This document shows positions 26,548-35,454 of a DNA stretch of 64,000 nucleotides, piece after piece. The notes below the pieces were generated by a model. That model saw nothing but the letters and a program-made list of their open reading frames with translations. It searched no databases and was not told where the DNA came from. This DNA comes from Thermobifida halotolerans (lineage in GTDB: Bacteria > Actinomycetota > Actinomycetes > Streptosporangiales > Streptosporangiaceae). Positions within the stretch are counted from its first letter, which is position 1, and each line of letters begins with the position of its first letter. Position numbers and translations under genes: made by a program. The stretch spans positions 3,968,001 to 4,032,000 of the forward strand of contig NZ_CP063196.1 in assembly GCF_003574835.2 (NCBI RefSeq), written 5' to 3'.

Positions 26548-29376
26548 TCACCGGTGCTGGGAGCGCAGCAGGTTGGCCAGGTGGAGCGGTCTCGCCTCCG
26601 GGTGGGCCTGGGTCACCTGTACGCGGCAGCTGAAGCCCTCGGTGAGGACCGCGTCGTCGGGGCCCGCCGCGCGCACCGCGGGCAGCAGGGCCTTCTCCGC
26701 GCAGGCCAGCGACACCTCGTAGTGGCCGTCGGCGAACCCGAAGTCGCCCGCCAGGCCGCAGCAGGAGGTCTGCGGCACCTCGACGGCCGCTCCGGCCCGC
26801 TCCAGCAGAGCGCGCTCGGCCTGCCAGCCCGACCCGGCGTGCTGGTGGCAGTGCACCTGCGCGACCACCCGGCCCCGGATCGGCGGCGGCTCCCAGTCGG
26901 GGGTGAACTCGGCCAGCGCCTGGGCCAGGGTGCGCACCGCGCCCGCCACCTCGGCGGCCTCGTCCGTGCCCAGCAGGCGCGGCAGCTCGCGGCGCAACTG
27001 CTCGGCGCAGCTCGGCTCCAGGCCCACCACGACCGCGCCCGCGCGCACCGCGGGCAGCAGGGCGCGCACCGTCCGCGCCGCCACGGCCCGCGCCACCCCC
27101 AGTTGCCCGGTGGAGGTCCACGTCAGCCCGCAGCACAGGCTCTGCGGGCTGTCCAGCACCTCCCAGCCCGCCTCCCGCAGCACCGCGCGGCCGTCGGCGA
27201 GCACGTCCGGGGAGAAGGCGGGGTTGAAGCTGTCGGTCCACAGCACCGCGCGCGGCCGGTCGGTGGCGAACCCGCGCCGCAGCGGGGTGCGGCCCGCGTT
27301 CGCCGCGCGCCGCCGGGCGCGGGAGGCGAACACCGGCAGCTCCCTGCGCCGGTCGATGCCCGCGACCCGTTTGAGCGGTCCCGCCAGCGGGGACCGGCTC
27401 ACGGCGTTGACCAGCCACGGCACCAGGCCCGCCGGTTTCAGCCACACCGGCAGCCACCCCATCGAGTAGTGGGCGCGCGGCCGGAGCCCGCGCCCGTAGT
27501 GGCGGTGCAGGAACTCCGACTTGTAGGCGGCCATGTCCACCCCGACCGGGCACTCCTTCGCGCACGCCCGGCACGACAGGCACAGCTCCAGCGCCTCGCG
27601 CACCTCGGTGGAGCGCCAGCCGTCCGTGACGACCTCGCCGGCCAGCATCTCCCCCAGCACCCGCGCCCGGCCGCGCGTGGAGTCCTTCTCCTCGAGGGTC
27701 ACCTGGTAGCTGGGACACATCGCCCCGGTGTGGGCGCGGCACCTGCCCACGCCGACGCAGCGGCGCACCGCCCGCGCGAAGTCCCCCCGGTCCTCGGCGA
27801 GGTGGAGGACCGGGCGCACCGGGTCGGCCATGGCGAGCGGACGCACGTCCTCGTCCAGCGGGCGGGGCCGCACCACCATGCCGGGGTTGAGCGTGTCGTC
27901 CGGGTCCCACGCCTGTTTGGCGTCGGCGAACGCGTTCAGCAGGGCGGGCGAGTAGACCCGGGACAGCAGTTCCGAGCGGGCCTGGCCGTCGCCGTGCTCG
28001 CCCGACGGCACGCCGCCGTGTCTGACCACGATGTCGCAGGCGGACTCGGCGAAGCGGCGGTAGCGGGCCACGCCCTCGGGGGTGGTCAGTTCCGTGTTGA
28101 GCCGCACGTGCAGGCAGCCCTCGCCGAAGTGCCCGTAGACGGCGCCGGACAGCCCCTCGTCGCGGCAGAGCGCGCCGAAGTCGCGGAGATAGGCGGCCAG
28201 GTTCTCGGCGGGGACGGAGGCGTCCTCCCAGCCGGGCCAGGCCTCGTCGCCGCCGGGCGGGCGGGTGGCCAGTCCGGCGGCGTCCTCGCGGATGCGCCAC
28301 AGGCGGGCGCGGCCCGCCGGGTCGGCGACCACCAGGGTGGAGCGGGCGTGCGGGGCGAAGACGCGTTCGGCGCGGCGGGCCGCGTCCAGCGCCTCGGCGC
28401 GGGTGGCGCCGCCGAACTCCACGTACAGCCAGGCGCCGCCCTCGGGCAGGTCGGTGACGCGGGGGCCGAGGAGTTCGGTGTCCATGCCCTCGACGGTGAG
28501 CGGGCCGTACTCCAGGAACGCCGGGGCGAGTTCGGCGGCGGCGTAGCGGTCGGCGCATCCGACGAGGAGGAGGACCCGTTCGGCGGGGGCGGGCACCAGG
28601 GCGAGGGTGGCGGAGGTGACGACGGCGCAGCCGCCCTCGGTGCCCACGAGGCTGCGGGCGTAGTGGCGGCGTTCGGGCAGCAGGTGGTGGAGCGGGTAGC
28701 CGGACACCTGCCTGCGGAAGCGGTCCAGTTCGGTGCGGACGGGCGCGAGGTTGCCCTCGGCGACGGCGTTCAGCCCCTCCATGAGGGCGCGGTCGGGCAG
28801 TCCGTCGGGGTCGCTGATCAGGTCGGCGGTGACGGTGCGGCGGCGTCCGTCGGCGGTGAGGACCTCCAGTGCGGTGACGTTGTCGGCGGTGGTGCCCCAG
28901 GCCACCGAGTGGGAGCCGCACGCGTTGTTGCCGACCATGCCGCCGAGGGTGCAGCGGTTGTGCGTGGAGGGGTCGGGGCCGAAGGTGAGTCCGTGCCCGG
29001 CGACGGCGGAGCGCAGGGTGCCCAGGACGACGCCCGGTTCCACGACGGCCCGCCGCGCCTCGGGGTCCACGCTCAGCACGCGGTTGAGGTGGCGGGAGGT
29101 GTCGACGACCACCCCGGCGCCGAGCGCCTGCCCGCCGCACGAGGTGCCGCCGCCGCGCATGGTGACGCTCACGCCCCGCTCCCGGCAGATCTCCAGCGCC
29201 GCCGCGATGTCGTCGGCGCTCCGGGGGAGGACGACGCCGAGGGGGGCGCGGCGGTAGACGGAGGCGTCGGCGGAGTAGAGCGCCCGGGCCAGCGGGGAGA
29301 AGTCCACCTCTCCGCTCACGGCCGCGGCGAGCGCCCTGGCGAGCGGGGCGTGTTCCTGGGTTGGGACAGTGGTCAT
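26548..29376 (-). CDS. FAD-linked oxidase fused to Fe-S domain (D-lactate dehydrogenase type)
   Basis: About 942 residues. The N-terminal half is a PCMH-type FAD domain with MRGGGTSCGGQALG and TLGGMVGNNACGSHS, plus the substrate/cap domain with YGHFGEGCLHVR and SGEHGDGQARSELL. The C-terminal half carries two 4Fe-4S motifs (CVGVGRCRAHTGAMCP and CLSCRACAKECPVG) and two CCG cysteine clusters (SLCCGLTWTS, TSCCGLAGDFGF). This GlcD-GlcF-like fusion is the arrangement of bacterial Dld-II/YdiJ enzymes that oxidise D-lactate or D-2-hydroxyglutarate. I took the ATG at 29376; residues ahead of it look non-coding. It lies apart from lutABC. Confidence 0.88.
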   Translation of the reverse strand: MTTVPTQEHAPLARALAAAVSGEVDFSPLARALYSADASVYRRAPLGVVLPRSADDIAAALEICRERGVSVTMRGGGTSCGGQALGAGVVVDTSRHLNRVLSVDPEARRAVVEPGVVLGTLRSAVAGHGLTFGPDPSTHNRCTLGGMVGNNACGSHSVAWGTTADNVTALEVLTADGRRRTVTADLISDPDGLPDRALMEGLNAVAEGNLAPVRTELDRFRRQVSGYPLHHLLPERRHYARSLVGTEGGCAVVTSATLALVPAPAERVLLLVGCADRYAAAELAPAFLEYGPLTVEGMDTELLGPRVTDLPEGGAWLYVEFGGATRAEALDAARRAERVFAPHARSTLVVADPAGRARLWRIREDAAGLATRPPGGDEAWPGWEDASVPAENLAAYLRDFGALCRDEGLSGAVYGHFGEGCLHVRLNTELTTPEGVARYRRFAESACDIVVRHGGVPSGEHGDGQARSELLSRVYSPALLNAFADAKQAWDPDDTLNPGMVVRPRPLDEDVRPLAMADPVRPVLHLAEDRGDFARAVRRCVGVGRCRAHTGAMCPSYQVTLEEKDSTRGRARVLGEMLAGEVVTDGWRSTEVREALELCLSCRACAKECPVGVDMAAYKSEFLHRHYGRGLRPRAHYSMGWLPVWLKPAGLVPWLVNAVSRSPLAGPLKRVAGIDRRRELPVFASRARRRAANAGRTPLRRGFATDRPRAVLWTDSFNPAFSPDVLADGRAVLREAGWEVLDSPQSLCCGLTWTSTGQLGVARAVAARTVRALLPAVRAGAVVVGLEPSCAEQLRRELPRLLGTDEAAEVAGAVRTLAQALAEFTPDWEPPPIRGRVVAQVHCHQHAGSGWQAERALLERAGAAVEVPQTSCCGLAGDFGFADGHYEVSLACAEKALLPAVRAAGPDDAVLTEGFSCRVQVTQAHPEARPLHLANLLRSQHR

Positions 29377-29512
29377 GACTACCGTCCTACCCCCTGCGGG
29401 GCCCGTGGCGGGTGGTCGCGGTCGGCCTTCGGAGGAGCGCCGATTACTCCGTGGCATTTTTCGAGGTCAAAGCGTTATGTAATGATTTGCTCACTTTCCC
29501 GCCCCAAACCCA

Positions 29513-29571
29513 TTGACATCTATGAAGCGCGCCACAAATAATGGGTATCGACCGCTTGGGAGCGCTCCCAA
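29513..29571 (+). promoter_or_regulatory. Strong promoter with CelR/CebR-type operator
   Basis: TTGACA (29513-29518), an 18-bp spacer and AATAAT (29537-29542). Just downstream TTGGGAGCGCTCCCAA (29556-29571) is a perfect palindrome containing the 14-bp site TGGGAGCGCTCCCA described for the LacI-family repressor CelR of Thermobifida and CebR of streptomycetes. The operator would cover the transcription start. No cellulase or sugar gene is downstream. Confidence 0.75.
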
Positions 29572-29744
29572 AAGGTCAGGAGAAGATCCCTTGTTGGGCG
29601 GTGGCTGCCTTCCTCCACTCCTCCCATCCTCAGGGTGGCCACCGTTCATCCTCCAACAAGAGGTCTTTGAGCCCCGAACCGGCGGCCCTTCCCGGGAGGG
29701 CCGACCCGGTCACCGGAACCTTCACCATGGATGGCTCACCCCCA

Positions 29745-29945
29745 CTTGAGCCACTCCCAGAAGGGCCGGGGTGCGTGCGGGCGCCCCGGCCCTTCACCCC
29801 CCGAAGGGCTCGTCTCCGAGGCTTGAGCCAGCCCTGGAAGGGTTGGGGTGCGTGCGGGCACCCCGGCTCTTCGCCACCTGAAGAGCTCGCCTCGAGACTT
29901 GAGCCACCCAGGGGCCGGGGTGCGTGCGGGCACCCCGGCCCCGAC
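29745..29945. repeat. Three tandem ~76-bp hairpin repeats
   Basis: CTTGAGCCA recurs at 29745, 29822 and 29898 (spacing 77 and 76). Each unit contains a GC-rich hairpin of the form GG(C/T)(C/T)GGGGTGC...GCnCCCCGG. Copies differ at several positions, including compensating changes (CTTCG and GAAGG flanks). They may act as stacked terminators for the leftward kinase gene and anything read from 29513. Confidence 0.65.
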
Positions 29946-29961
29946 TTCCTCCCCGTGGCGC

Positions 29962-31629
29962 TCACGCCGCGGGCTCGAAGCTCTCCGACATCCGGTCCAG
30001 CAACCGCGCGCCCGTCTCCTCCCAGCCGTCCTCCGGATACACCAGGAACAGGGCGTAGCCCTTCTCCTCGGTGTGGAAGCCCCGGTTGACCGCGTGCATC
30101 CGACGGCCGCCGCTGGTGAAGGTGAACTCCCAGTCCGAGGCGGTGACGTAGCGCTCCATGGAGGGGTGGTCGGAGTTCTCGATCCCGATCAGCTCGTAGT
30201 CGGAGAACCGCCCCGACGCTCCCCGCTCCTGGACCTCCCAGTCCTCCTTGGCGTCGTCGCCGGGGGAGTCGGTCTGGTCCACCTGGAGGTAGCCGCCGTC
30301 GGGGTTGCGGAAGAAGACACTGCTGCCCTGCCGGTCGACCGCCCAGTCCTCGGGGACGTCGAGGGAGAAGCCGGTGGAGTCCTCGTGCCGGGTCAGCGGC
30401 GGACCGGAGTAGTCGTCCTCCCCGTCCCCGCCGCCGTCCCCGTTTCCGTCCTCGTCCGCGGGCGGCTCGGCGGTCTCCGGGGACCGCGCCTGCCCCGGCT
30501 CCGCCTCCTCGGACTCCTGCGGAGCGCCCGTCGCCTCCGCCTGCCCGCCGCCCGACCGGTCCTCGCCCATCGGAGGCACCAGCAGCACCACGGCCGCGAT
30601 CACCGCCCCCACCACGACCAGTGCCACGGCCAGCAGCGCGACCACCCTGCCCCCGCCGCCTCCGTCCCCGCTCCGCGGCACCGGAGACAGCGGCAGTGAA
30701 CTGGTGTCCTCGACCGATCCGTCGGAGACCGTTGCGGCGGTGGCGCCCTGCCTCACCTCCGGTTCCGGATCGGACGCGGCCGGCACCGCCGGAGGCGAGC
30801 TCATCACGACCCGCTGCAGCTCCTCGACGGCCTCGTGGACCGTGGGACGCCCCTGCGGGTCCTTGTCGAGCAGCCGCTCCAGCAGCGGCCGCAGCGGCCC
30901 CGCCTGCACCGCCGGGGGCACCTCGTCGACCACGACCGCGGTGAGCGTCGCCATCGGGGTGGAGCGCTGGAACGGCGGCGCCCCGTGGACGGCCGCGTAC
31001 AGGGTGGTGCCCAGCGCCCACATGTCGGCGGCCGGGCTGGCGGGCTCCCCGCGGGCCTGCTCCGGCGCGAGGTAGCTGGGCGAGCCCAGCAGGTTCCCGG
31101 TGCGGGTCAGCCGGCTGCTGCCCTCCAGGTAGGCGATGCCGAAGTCGGTGAGCACCGCCCGGTCGCCCCGGGCCACGAGTACGTTGCCGGGTTTGATGTC
31201 GCGGTGCACGATCCCGCGCTGGTGGGCCACGGAGAGCGCCGCGGCCACCTGGAGCCCGATGTTGGCGGCCCGCTCGGGGGTGACGGTCCCCTCCTCCTTG
31301 ATGATCTCGCTGAGGGACCTGCCCTTGACGAGTTCCATGACGATCCACGGAAAGCCGTCCTTCTCCACCACGTCGAACACGGTGATGATCGACGGATGGC
31401 TGAGCTGGGCGGCGCTGCGGGCCTCACGCAGCATCCGGGCGCGCAGGACCTCGATCTCCTGCGGCGGAAGGTGCTCGTTGATGGTGAGTTCCTTGATGGC
31501 CACCGGCCGGTCCAGGAGTTCGTCGACCCCCTCCCAGACACGCCCCATCCCTCCCTCGCCGATGAGCCGGTGCAGCCGGTACCGACCGGCGAGCAGAAAA
31601 TCGGGAGGCTGGGGGGAATCAGTGCTCAT
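29962..31629 (-). CDS. Membrane serine/threonine protein kinase (PknB-like)
   Basis: A 555-residue receptor-type kinase. The kinase domain (about 15-280) has the glycine loop GEGGMG (24-29), the ATP lysine in VAIK (K46), HRDIKPGN with catalytic D144, DFG at 162-164 and an APE-equivalent APEQARG. A Ser/Pro/acidic linker leads to one membrane helix (about 328-350). Outside is a Glu/Gly/Asp-rich stalk and a C-terminal domain of about 140 residues (HEDSTGFSLDVPEDWAVDRQ... MSESFEPAA) without PASTA repeats. That outer domain resembles small beta-sheet lipoprotein-like domains, but I cannot name it. It probably senses an external signal and phosphorylates cytoplasmic proteins. The ATG at 31629 fits the kinase start. 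Confidence 0.9.
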   Translation of the reverse strand: MSTDSPQPPDFLLAGRYRLHRLIGEGGMGRVWEGVDELLDRPVAIKELTINEHLPPQEIEVLRARMLREARSAAQLSHPSIITVFDVVEKDGFPWIVMELVKGRSLSEIIKEEGTVTPERAANIGLQVAAALSVAHQRGIVHRDIKPGNVLVARGDRAVLTDFGIAYLEGSSRLTRTGNLLGSPSYLAPEQARGEPASPAADMWALGTTLYAAVHGAPPFQRSTPMATLTAVVVDEVPPAVQAGPLRPLLERLLDKDPQGRPTVHEAVEELQRVVMSSPPAVPAASDPEPEVRQGATAATVSDGSVEDTSSLPLSPVPRSGDGGGGGRVVALLAVALVVVGAVIAAVVLLVPPMGEDRSGGGQAEATGAPQESEEAEPGQARSPETAEPPADEDGNGDGGGDGEDDYSGPPLTRHEDSTGFSLDVPEDWAVDRQGSSVFFRNPDGGYLQVDQTDSPGDDAKEDWEVQERGASGRFSDYELIGIENSDHPSMERYVTASDWEFTFTSGGRRMHAVNRGFHTEEKGYALFLVYPEDGWEETGARLLDRMSESFEPAA

Positions 31630-31875
31630 CGGCGGCTTCCTCGGTCTGGTACTGGCGCGGCCTACCGGTGCGGCGCCCCATCCGGATTTTAGAAGGATCG
31701 GGGCGTGCCGAGCCCCGCGCCGGACGGCGCTTCCTCCTCCCGGTGTCGGGGTTTCGCCCCTCGCACCGGGACGACCTGCGGTCTTCTCCGGTCCGGGGGG
31801 ATGTCGACCGATTTCGGTCGCACGGTTCAGTGGAGGCGTTGCCCAAGGAAGGGCGGTGCCGCATACGATGGCAGC

Positions 31876-32205
31876 GTGATTTGTCCTAAGTGCCAAGGCC
31901 GCATGCGTACCTTCGACCGCATGGGCGTCCACATCGACCAGTGCGAAAGATGCCGGGGGGTCTTCCTCGACGCCGGTGAGCTGGAGCAGATCGTCGCCGC
32001 CGAGCAGCGCCACTACGCTCCCGCTCCCCCGCCGCCCCCCGCGGCTCCGCCCCACGCGGCGCCGCCTCCGGGCTACCACCACCGGCCGGACTCCCCGCGC
32101 CCCTACGGCTACGCCGACTCGCCGCGCCCCTACTACGGGGACTCCCCGCGCCCCTACGGGCACAAGCGGCGCCGCAAGAGCTTCCTCGAGGAGCTGTTCG
32201 ACTAG
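31876..32205 (+). CDS. Zinc-ribbon (zf-TFIIB type) protein
   Basis: A 109-residue protein. The N-terminus is a zinc ribbon, C3-P-K-C6 and C23-E-R-C26, in the arrangement of the zf-TFIIB family (MICPKCQGRM..., CERCRGVFLDAGELEQI). The remainder is a disordered Pro/Tyr/Arg-rich tail with four copies of a (D)SPRPY motif and a basic RRRKSFLEELFD end. The GTG start has no ribosome-binding site, and a TACGAT -10-like hexamer lies seven bases upstream, so the transcript may be leaderless. It is read divergently from the kinase and followed nine bases later by the P-loop kinase gene. Function unknown. Confidence 0.8.
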   Translation: MICPKCQGRMRTFDRMGVHIDQCERCRGVFLDAGELEQIVAAEQRHYAPAPPPPPAAPPHAAPPPGYHHRPDSPRPYGYADSPRPYYGDSPRPYGHKRRRKSFLEELFD

Positions 32206-32214
32206 ACCCCGACT

Positions 32215-32862
32215 GTGAATCCGCTGATCTGTGCGCGCTGCGGCGCGTACACGGACACCCCCGTGGTCGCCCCGGACGGGCCGGTGCTCCACTGCGTCGA
32301 GTGCGGGCACCGGCAGCCGTTCCGGCGGCTGCCCCTGTTCTCCGTGACCGGTCCCAGCGGCACCGGCAAGTCCACCGTCGGACGGCTGCTGACCGAGTGG
32401 CTGTCGGACCGCTACGTGGTGCTGGAACAGGACGTCCTGTGGGTGGCCGGACTGCGCGACGCCTCCCACGACCACCGGACGTTCCGCTCGACGTGGCTGC
32501 GGATGATCGCGATGATCCACCAGAGCGGCCGCCCCGTCGTGCTGTGCGGCACGGTGGTCCCCCCGGAGTTCGAGCCGCTGCCGGAGCGCGCGCTGTTCTC
32601 CGAGATCCGCTACCTGTCCCTGATGTGCGACCCCGACGTGCTCGCCGAACGGCTGCGGGCCCGACCCGCGTGGCGGGAGTGGGACGAGCCGCGCATCGCC
32701 GAGATGCTGGAGTACGCGGAGTGGATCCGGGCGAACGCCGCCACGATGTCCCCGCCGATGTCGCTACTGGACACCACCAATGCTCCGGTTGAGGAGACCG
32801 CGAAGGCCGTCTGCTCCTGGGTCACGGGAGAGCCCCGACCGCTGGACCGACAGCAGCGGTGA
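32215..32862 (+). CDS. P-loop nucleoside-kinase-like ATPase with N-terminal zinc ribbon
   Basis: A 215-residue protein. An N-terminal zinc ribbon (C6-x-x-C9 and C27-x-x-C30) precedes a P-loop, GPSGTGKS at 46-53, and a compact NTPase domain of the shikimate/nucleoside-kinase kind, with VLEQDVLWVA as a possible substrate Asp and an ERLRARPAWREW lid-like region. It may phosphorylate a small molecule, but the substrate is not evident. It starts with GTG nine bases after the zinc-ribbon gene, with no Shine-Dalgarno, so translation is probably coupled. A very strong terminator follows. Confidence 0.75.
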   Translation: MNPLICARCGAYTDTPVVAPDGPVLHCVECGHRQPFRRLPLFSVTGPSGTGKSTVGRLLTEWLSDRYVVLEQDVLWVAGLRDASHDHRTFRSTWLRMIAMIHQSGRPVVLCGTVVPPEFEPLPERALFSEIRYLSLMCDPDVLAERLRARPAWREWDEPRIAEMLEYAEWIRANAATMSPPMSLLDTTNAPVEETAKAVCSWVTGEPRPLDRQQR

Positions 32863-32876
32863 GCACGCACGCCACC

Positions 32877-32922
32877 GCCGGCCGGTTGCCCGCCGACGGC
32901 CGTCGGCGGGCAACCGGCCGGC
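32877..32922. terminator. Perfect 46-bp palindromic terminator
   Basis: Positions 32877-32922 form an uninterrupted 23+23 palindrome between the convergent P-loop kinase and copper ATPase genes. Confidence 0.8.
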
Positions 32923-32928
32923 TCCCGC

Positions 32929-35187
32929 TCAGCTCACGGCGTGGGGCCGGAAGCCGCGCAGGCGCAGGCTGTTGCTGACCACGAAGACGCTGGAGAACGC
33001 CATGGCCGCGCCCGCGATCATCGGGTTGAGCAGTCCTGCCGCGGCCAGCGGCAGGGCGGCGACGTTGTAGGCGAAGGCCCAGAACAGGTTGCCCTTGATG
33101 GTGGCCAGGGTGCGCCGCGACAGCCGGATGGCGTCGACGGCCACCCGAAGGTCGCCGCGGACCAGGGTGAGGTCGCCGGCCTCGATGGCGGCGTCGGTGC
33201 CGGTGCCCATCGCCAGCCCGAGGTCGGCCTGGGCCAGGGCCGCGGCGTCGTTGACGCCGTCGCCGACCATCGCCACGGTCCGGCCCTCGTCCTGCAACCG
33301 CTTGACCACGTCGACCTTGTCGGCGGGCAGCACCTCGGCGATGACCTGGTCGATACCGACCCGGTCGGCCACGGTACGCGCCACGGCCTCGTTGTCGCCG
33401 GTGAGCAGGATCGGGGTCAGCCCCAGCTCGCGCAGGCGGCGCACCGCCTCGGCGCTGGTGGGCTTGACCGCGTCGGCGACGGCGAGGACCGCGCGGACGC
33501 GGCCGTCCCAGGCGACCGCCACCGCGGTCTTCCCCTCCGCCTCGGCCGCCGCGCGCGCCCGCTCCAGCTCCTCGGGCAGCGCCAGGGACCACTCGGCCAG
33601 CAGCGCGGGCCGCCCGACGACCACCGCGTGGCCGTCGACGACGCCCCGCACGCCCAGTCCCGCTTCGTTGTCGAAGTCGGTGACCGGGGGCAGGTCGCCG
33701 ACACGGTCGGCGGCGCCGCGGGCGACGGCCCGGGCGATGGGGTGCTCGGAGGCGTGCTCCACGGCTCCGGCCAGGCGCAGCACCTCGGTCTCGTCCTCGC
33801 CGTCGGCGACGACCGCGTCGACCAGGGTCATGGTGCCGGTGGTGACGGTTCCGGTCTTGTCGAGCACGATCGTGTCGACACGGCGGGTGCTCTCCAGCAC
33901 CTCGGGGCCCTTGATGAGGATGCCCAGTTGCGCGCCGCGGCCGGTACCCACCATCAGGGCGGTGGGGGTGGCCAGGCCCAGCGCGCACGGGCAGGCGATG
34001 ATGAGCACCGCGACCGCGGCGGTGAACGCCGCTCCCACCGGCCCTCCGGCGCCCACCCAGAACCCGAGCGTGGCCACGGCCAGGGCGATCACGACGGGCA
34101 CGAACACACCGGAGATCCGGTCGGCGAGCCGCTGCACCTCGGCCTTGCCGCTCTGGGCCTCCTCCACCAGCTTCGCCATCTGGGCGAGCTGGGTGTCGGC
34201 GCCCACCCGGGTGGCGCGCACCACGATGCGGCCGCCCGCGTTGACGGTCGCGCCCGCCACGGTGTCGCCCGCGCCGACCTCGACCGGCACGGACTCGCCG
34301 GTGAGCATGCTCATGTCGACGGCGGAGGTGCCCTCCTCGACGACGCCGTCGGTCGCGATCTTCTCTCCGGGGCGCACCACGAACCGGTCGCCGACGGCCA
34401 ACCGCTCGACCGGGACCCGCGTCTCGTGTCCGTCGCGCAGGAGCGTGACGTCCTTGGCGCCCAGTTCCAGCAGGGCGCGCAGCGCGGCTCCGGCCCGCCG
34501 CTTGGAGCGGGCCTCGAAGTAGCGTCCGGCCAGGATGAAGGTGGTGACTCCGGCGGCGACCTCCAGGTAGATGTTGGTGGAGCCGTCGGTGCGGGTGATG
34601 GTGAGTTCGAAGGGGTGGGTCATGCCGGGCATGCCCGCGTCCCCGAGGAACAGCGCGTACAGCGACCACGCGAAGGCGGCCAGGGTGCCCATGGACACCA
34701 GCGTGTCCATGGTGGCCTCGCCCAGGCGGAGGTTCTTGGCCGCCGCGACGTGGAAGGGCAGCGCCCCCCACACCACGACCGGCGCGGCCAGGGTCAGCGA
34801 CGCCCACTGCCAGTAGGTGAACTGCAGCGCCGGGACCATCGCCATGGCGATGACCGGGATCGACAGCACCGCGCTGACCACCAGTCGGGTGCGCAGCGCG
34901 TCGACCGGGTCGGCGGGGCGCGGCTCCTCGCTCCTCTCCGCCTTCGGCGGCTCGGGCAGGGCGGCGGTGTATCCGGCCTTCTCGACCGTGGCGATCAGGT
35001 CGTCGGCGGTGACGCCGCCGCCGAACTCCACCGACGCCTTCTCGGTGGCGTAGTTGACGCTGGCGCTGACCCCGTCGAGCTTGTTGAGCTTGCGTTCGAT
35101 CCGGTTGGCGCACGACGCGCAGGTCATGCCGCCGATGGCCAGTTCGATCCGCTCGGCGTCGCGGCGCTGTGTGGTTTCGCTGCTCAT
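32929..35187 (-). CDS. copA: Copper-exporting P-type ATPase
   Basis: A 752-residue P1B-type ATPase. An N-terminal heavy-metal domain carries GMTCASC (C23, C26). Transmembrane helices follow, with the ion-binding motif [22 protein letters not shown] (SEHPIA), TGD and GDGVND are all intact, in contrast to the pseudoenzyme at 5147. The CPC motif plus N-terminal CxxC indicates Cu+ export from the cytoplasm. The ATG overlaps the stop of a small upstream membrane ORF by one base (TGATG). A CsoR-type box lies upstream of that ORF, so copper induction is likely. Confidence 0.93.
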   Translation of the reverse strand: MSSETTQRRDAERIELAIGGMTCASCANRIERKLNKLDGVSASVNYATEKASVEFGGGVTADDLIATVEKAGYTAALPEPPKAERSEEPRPADPVDALRTRLVVSAVLSIPVIAMAMVPALQFTYWQWASLTLAAPVVVWGALPFHVAAAKNLRLGEATMDTLVSMGTLAAFAWSLYALFLGDAGMPGMTHPFELTITRTDGSTNIYLEVAAGVTTFILAGRYFEARSKRRAGAALRALLELGAKDVTLLRDGHETRVPVERLAVGDRFVVRPGEKIATDGVVEEGTSAVDMSMLTGESVPVEVGAGDTVAGATVNAGGRIVVRATRVGADTQLAQMAKLVEEAQSGKAEVQRLADRISGVFVPVVIALAVATLGFWVGAGGPVGAAFTAAVAVLIIACPCALGLATPTALMVGTGRGAQLGILIKGPEVLESTRRVDTIVLDKTGTVTTGTMTLVDAVVADGEDETEVLRLAGAVEHASEHPIARAVARGAADRVGDLPPVTDFDNEAGLGVRGVVDGHAVVVGRPALLAEWSLALPEELERARAAAEAEGKTAVAVAWDGRVRAVLAVADAVKPTSAEAVRRLRELGLTPILLTGDNEAVARTVADRVGIDQVIAEVLPADKVDVVKRLQDEGRTVAMVGDGVNDAAALAQADLGLAMGTGTDAAIEAGDLTLVRGDLRVAVDAIRLSRRTLATIKGNLFWAFAYNVAALPLAAAGLLNPMIAGAAMAFSSVFVVSNSLRLRGFRPHAVS

Positions 35188-35324
35188 CAGTGCTCCTGCT
35201 CCTGCATGGTCGCGGGCGCGGTCTCCGTCCCGGTCGGACCGGTCAGCGTCCCCGCCCAGAACGCGATTCCGAACACGGCCACGAGCACCAGCCCGTAGAT
35301 TCCGAGTCTGCCCAGAACACTCAC
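35187..35324 (-). CDS. Small membrane protein coupled to copA
   Basis: A 45-residue ORF: short N-terminus (MSVLGRLG), one hydrophobic helix (about 9-28, [17 protein letters not shown]) and a polar tail ending MQEQEH. The tail has Met and His but no CxxC, so it is not a CopZ chaperone. It starts with GTG after GAAGAGG, and its TGA overlaps the copA ATG. Its position directly behind the CsoR-like box suggests a helper of copper export or a translational coupler. I know of no named family. Confidence 0.65.
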   Translation of the reverse strand: MSVLGRLGIYGLVLVAVFGIAFWAGTLTGPTGTETAPATMQEQEH

Positions 35325-35370
35325 GACTGCCTCTTCCCGCAGAACCGATGTCTTCCTCCCACAGGAGCAA

Positions 35371-35389
35371 TATACCCCCATAGGGTATT
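35371..35389. promoter_or_regulatory. CsoR-type copper operator
   Basis: TATACCCCCATAGGGTATT contains the TACCC...GGGTA inverted repeat typical of CsoR-family repressors, 47 bp upstream of the small-ORF/copA operon. Cu+ binding to CsoR would release it. No csoR gene is in the window. Confidence 0.65.
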
Positions 35390-35454
35390 CCACGGACAAT
35401 CGTCCCCGGGAAACCCCTGGCCGCCGTCGCCGCCGATCTGGTGGACTGGGGGCC

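Larger units (their letters stand above)
29377..29961. other. Gene-poor region: orphan promoter, long inverted repeat, tandem hairpins
   Basis: No recognisable protein gene in 585 bp. The left part is AT-rich and should hold the promoter of the leftward FAD oxidase. From 29513 a rightward near-consensus promoter with a CelR-type operator is present, but no carbohydrate gene follows. CTTGTTGG (29590-29597) and GGTGGC (29600-29605) pair with GCCACC (29638-29643) and CCAACAAG (29653-29660), forming a long hairpin. Three tandem hairpin repeats follow to the 3' end of the kinase gene. A non-coding transcript of roughly 200-250 nt is possible. Confidence 0.5.

Noticed and set aside
26548-29376. FAD oxidase considered as part of the flotillin operon
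   Set aside because: It is on the opposite strand and separated by a bidirectional terminator.
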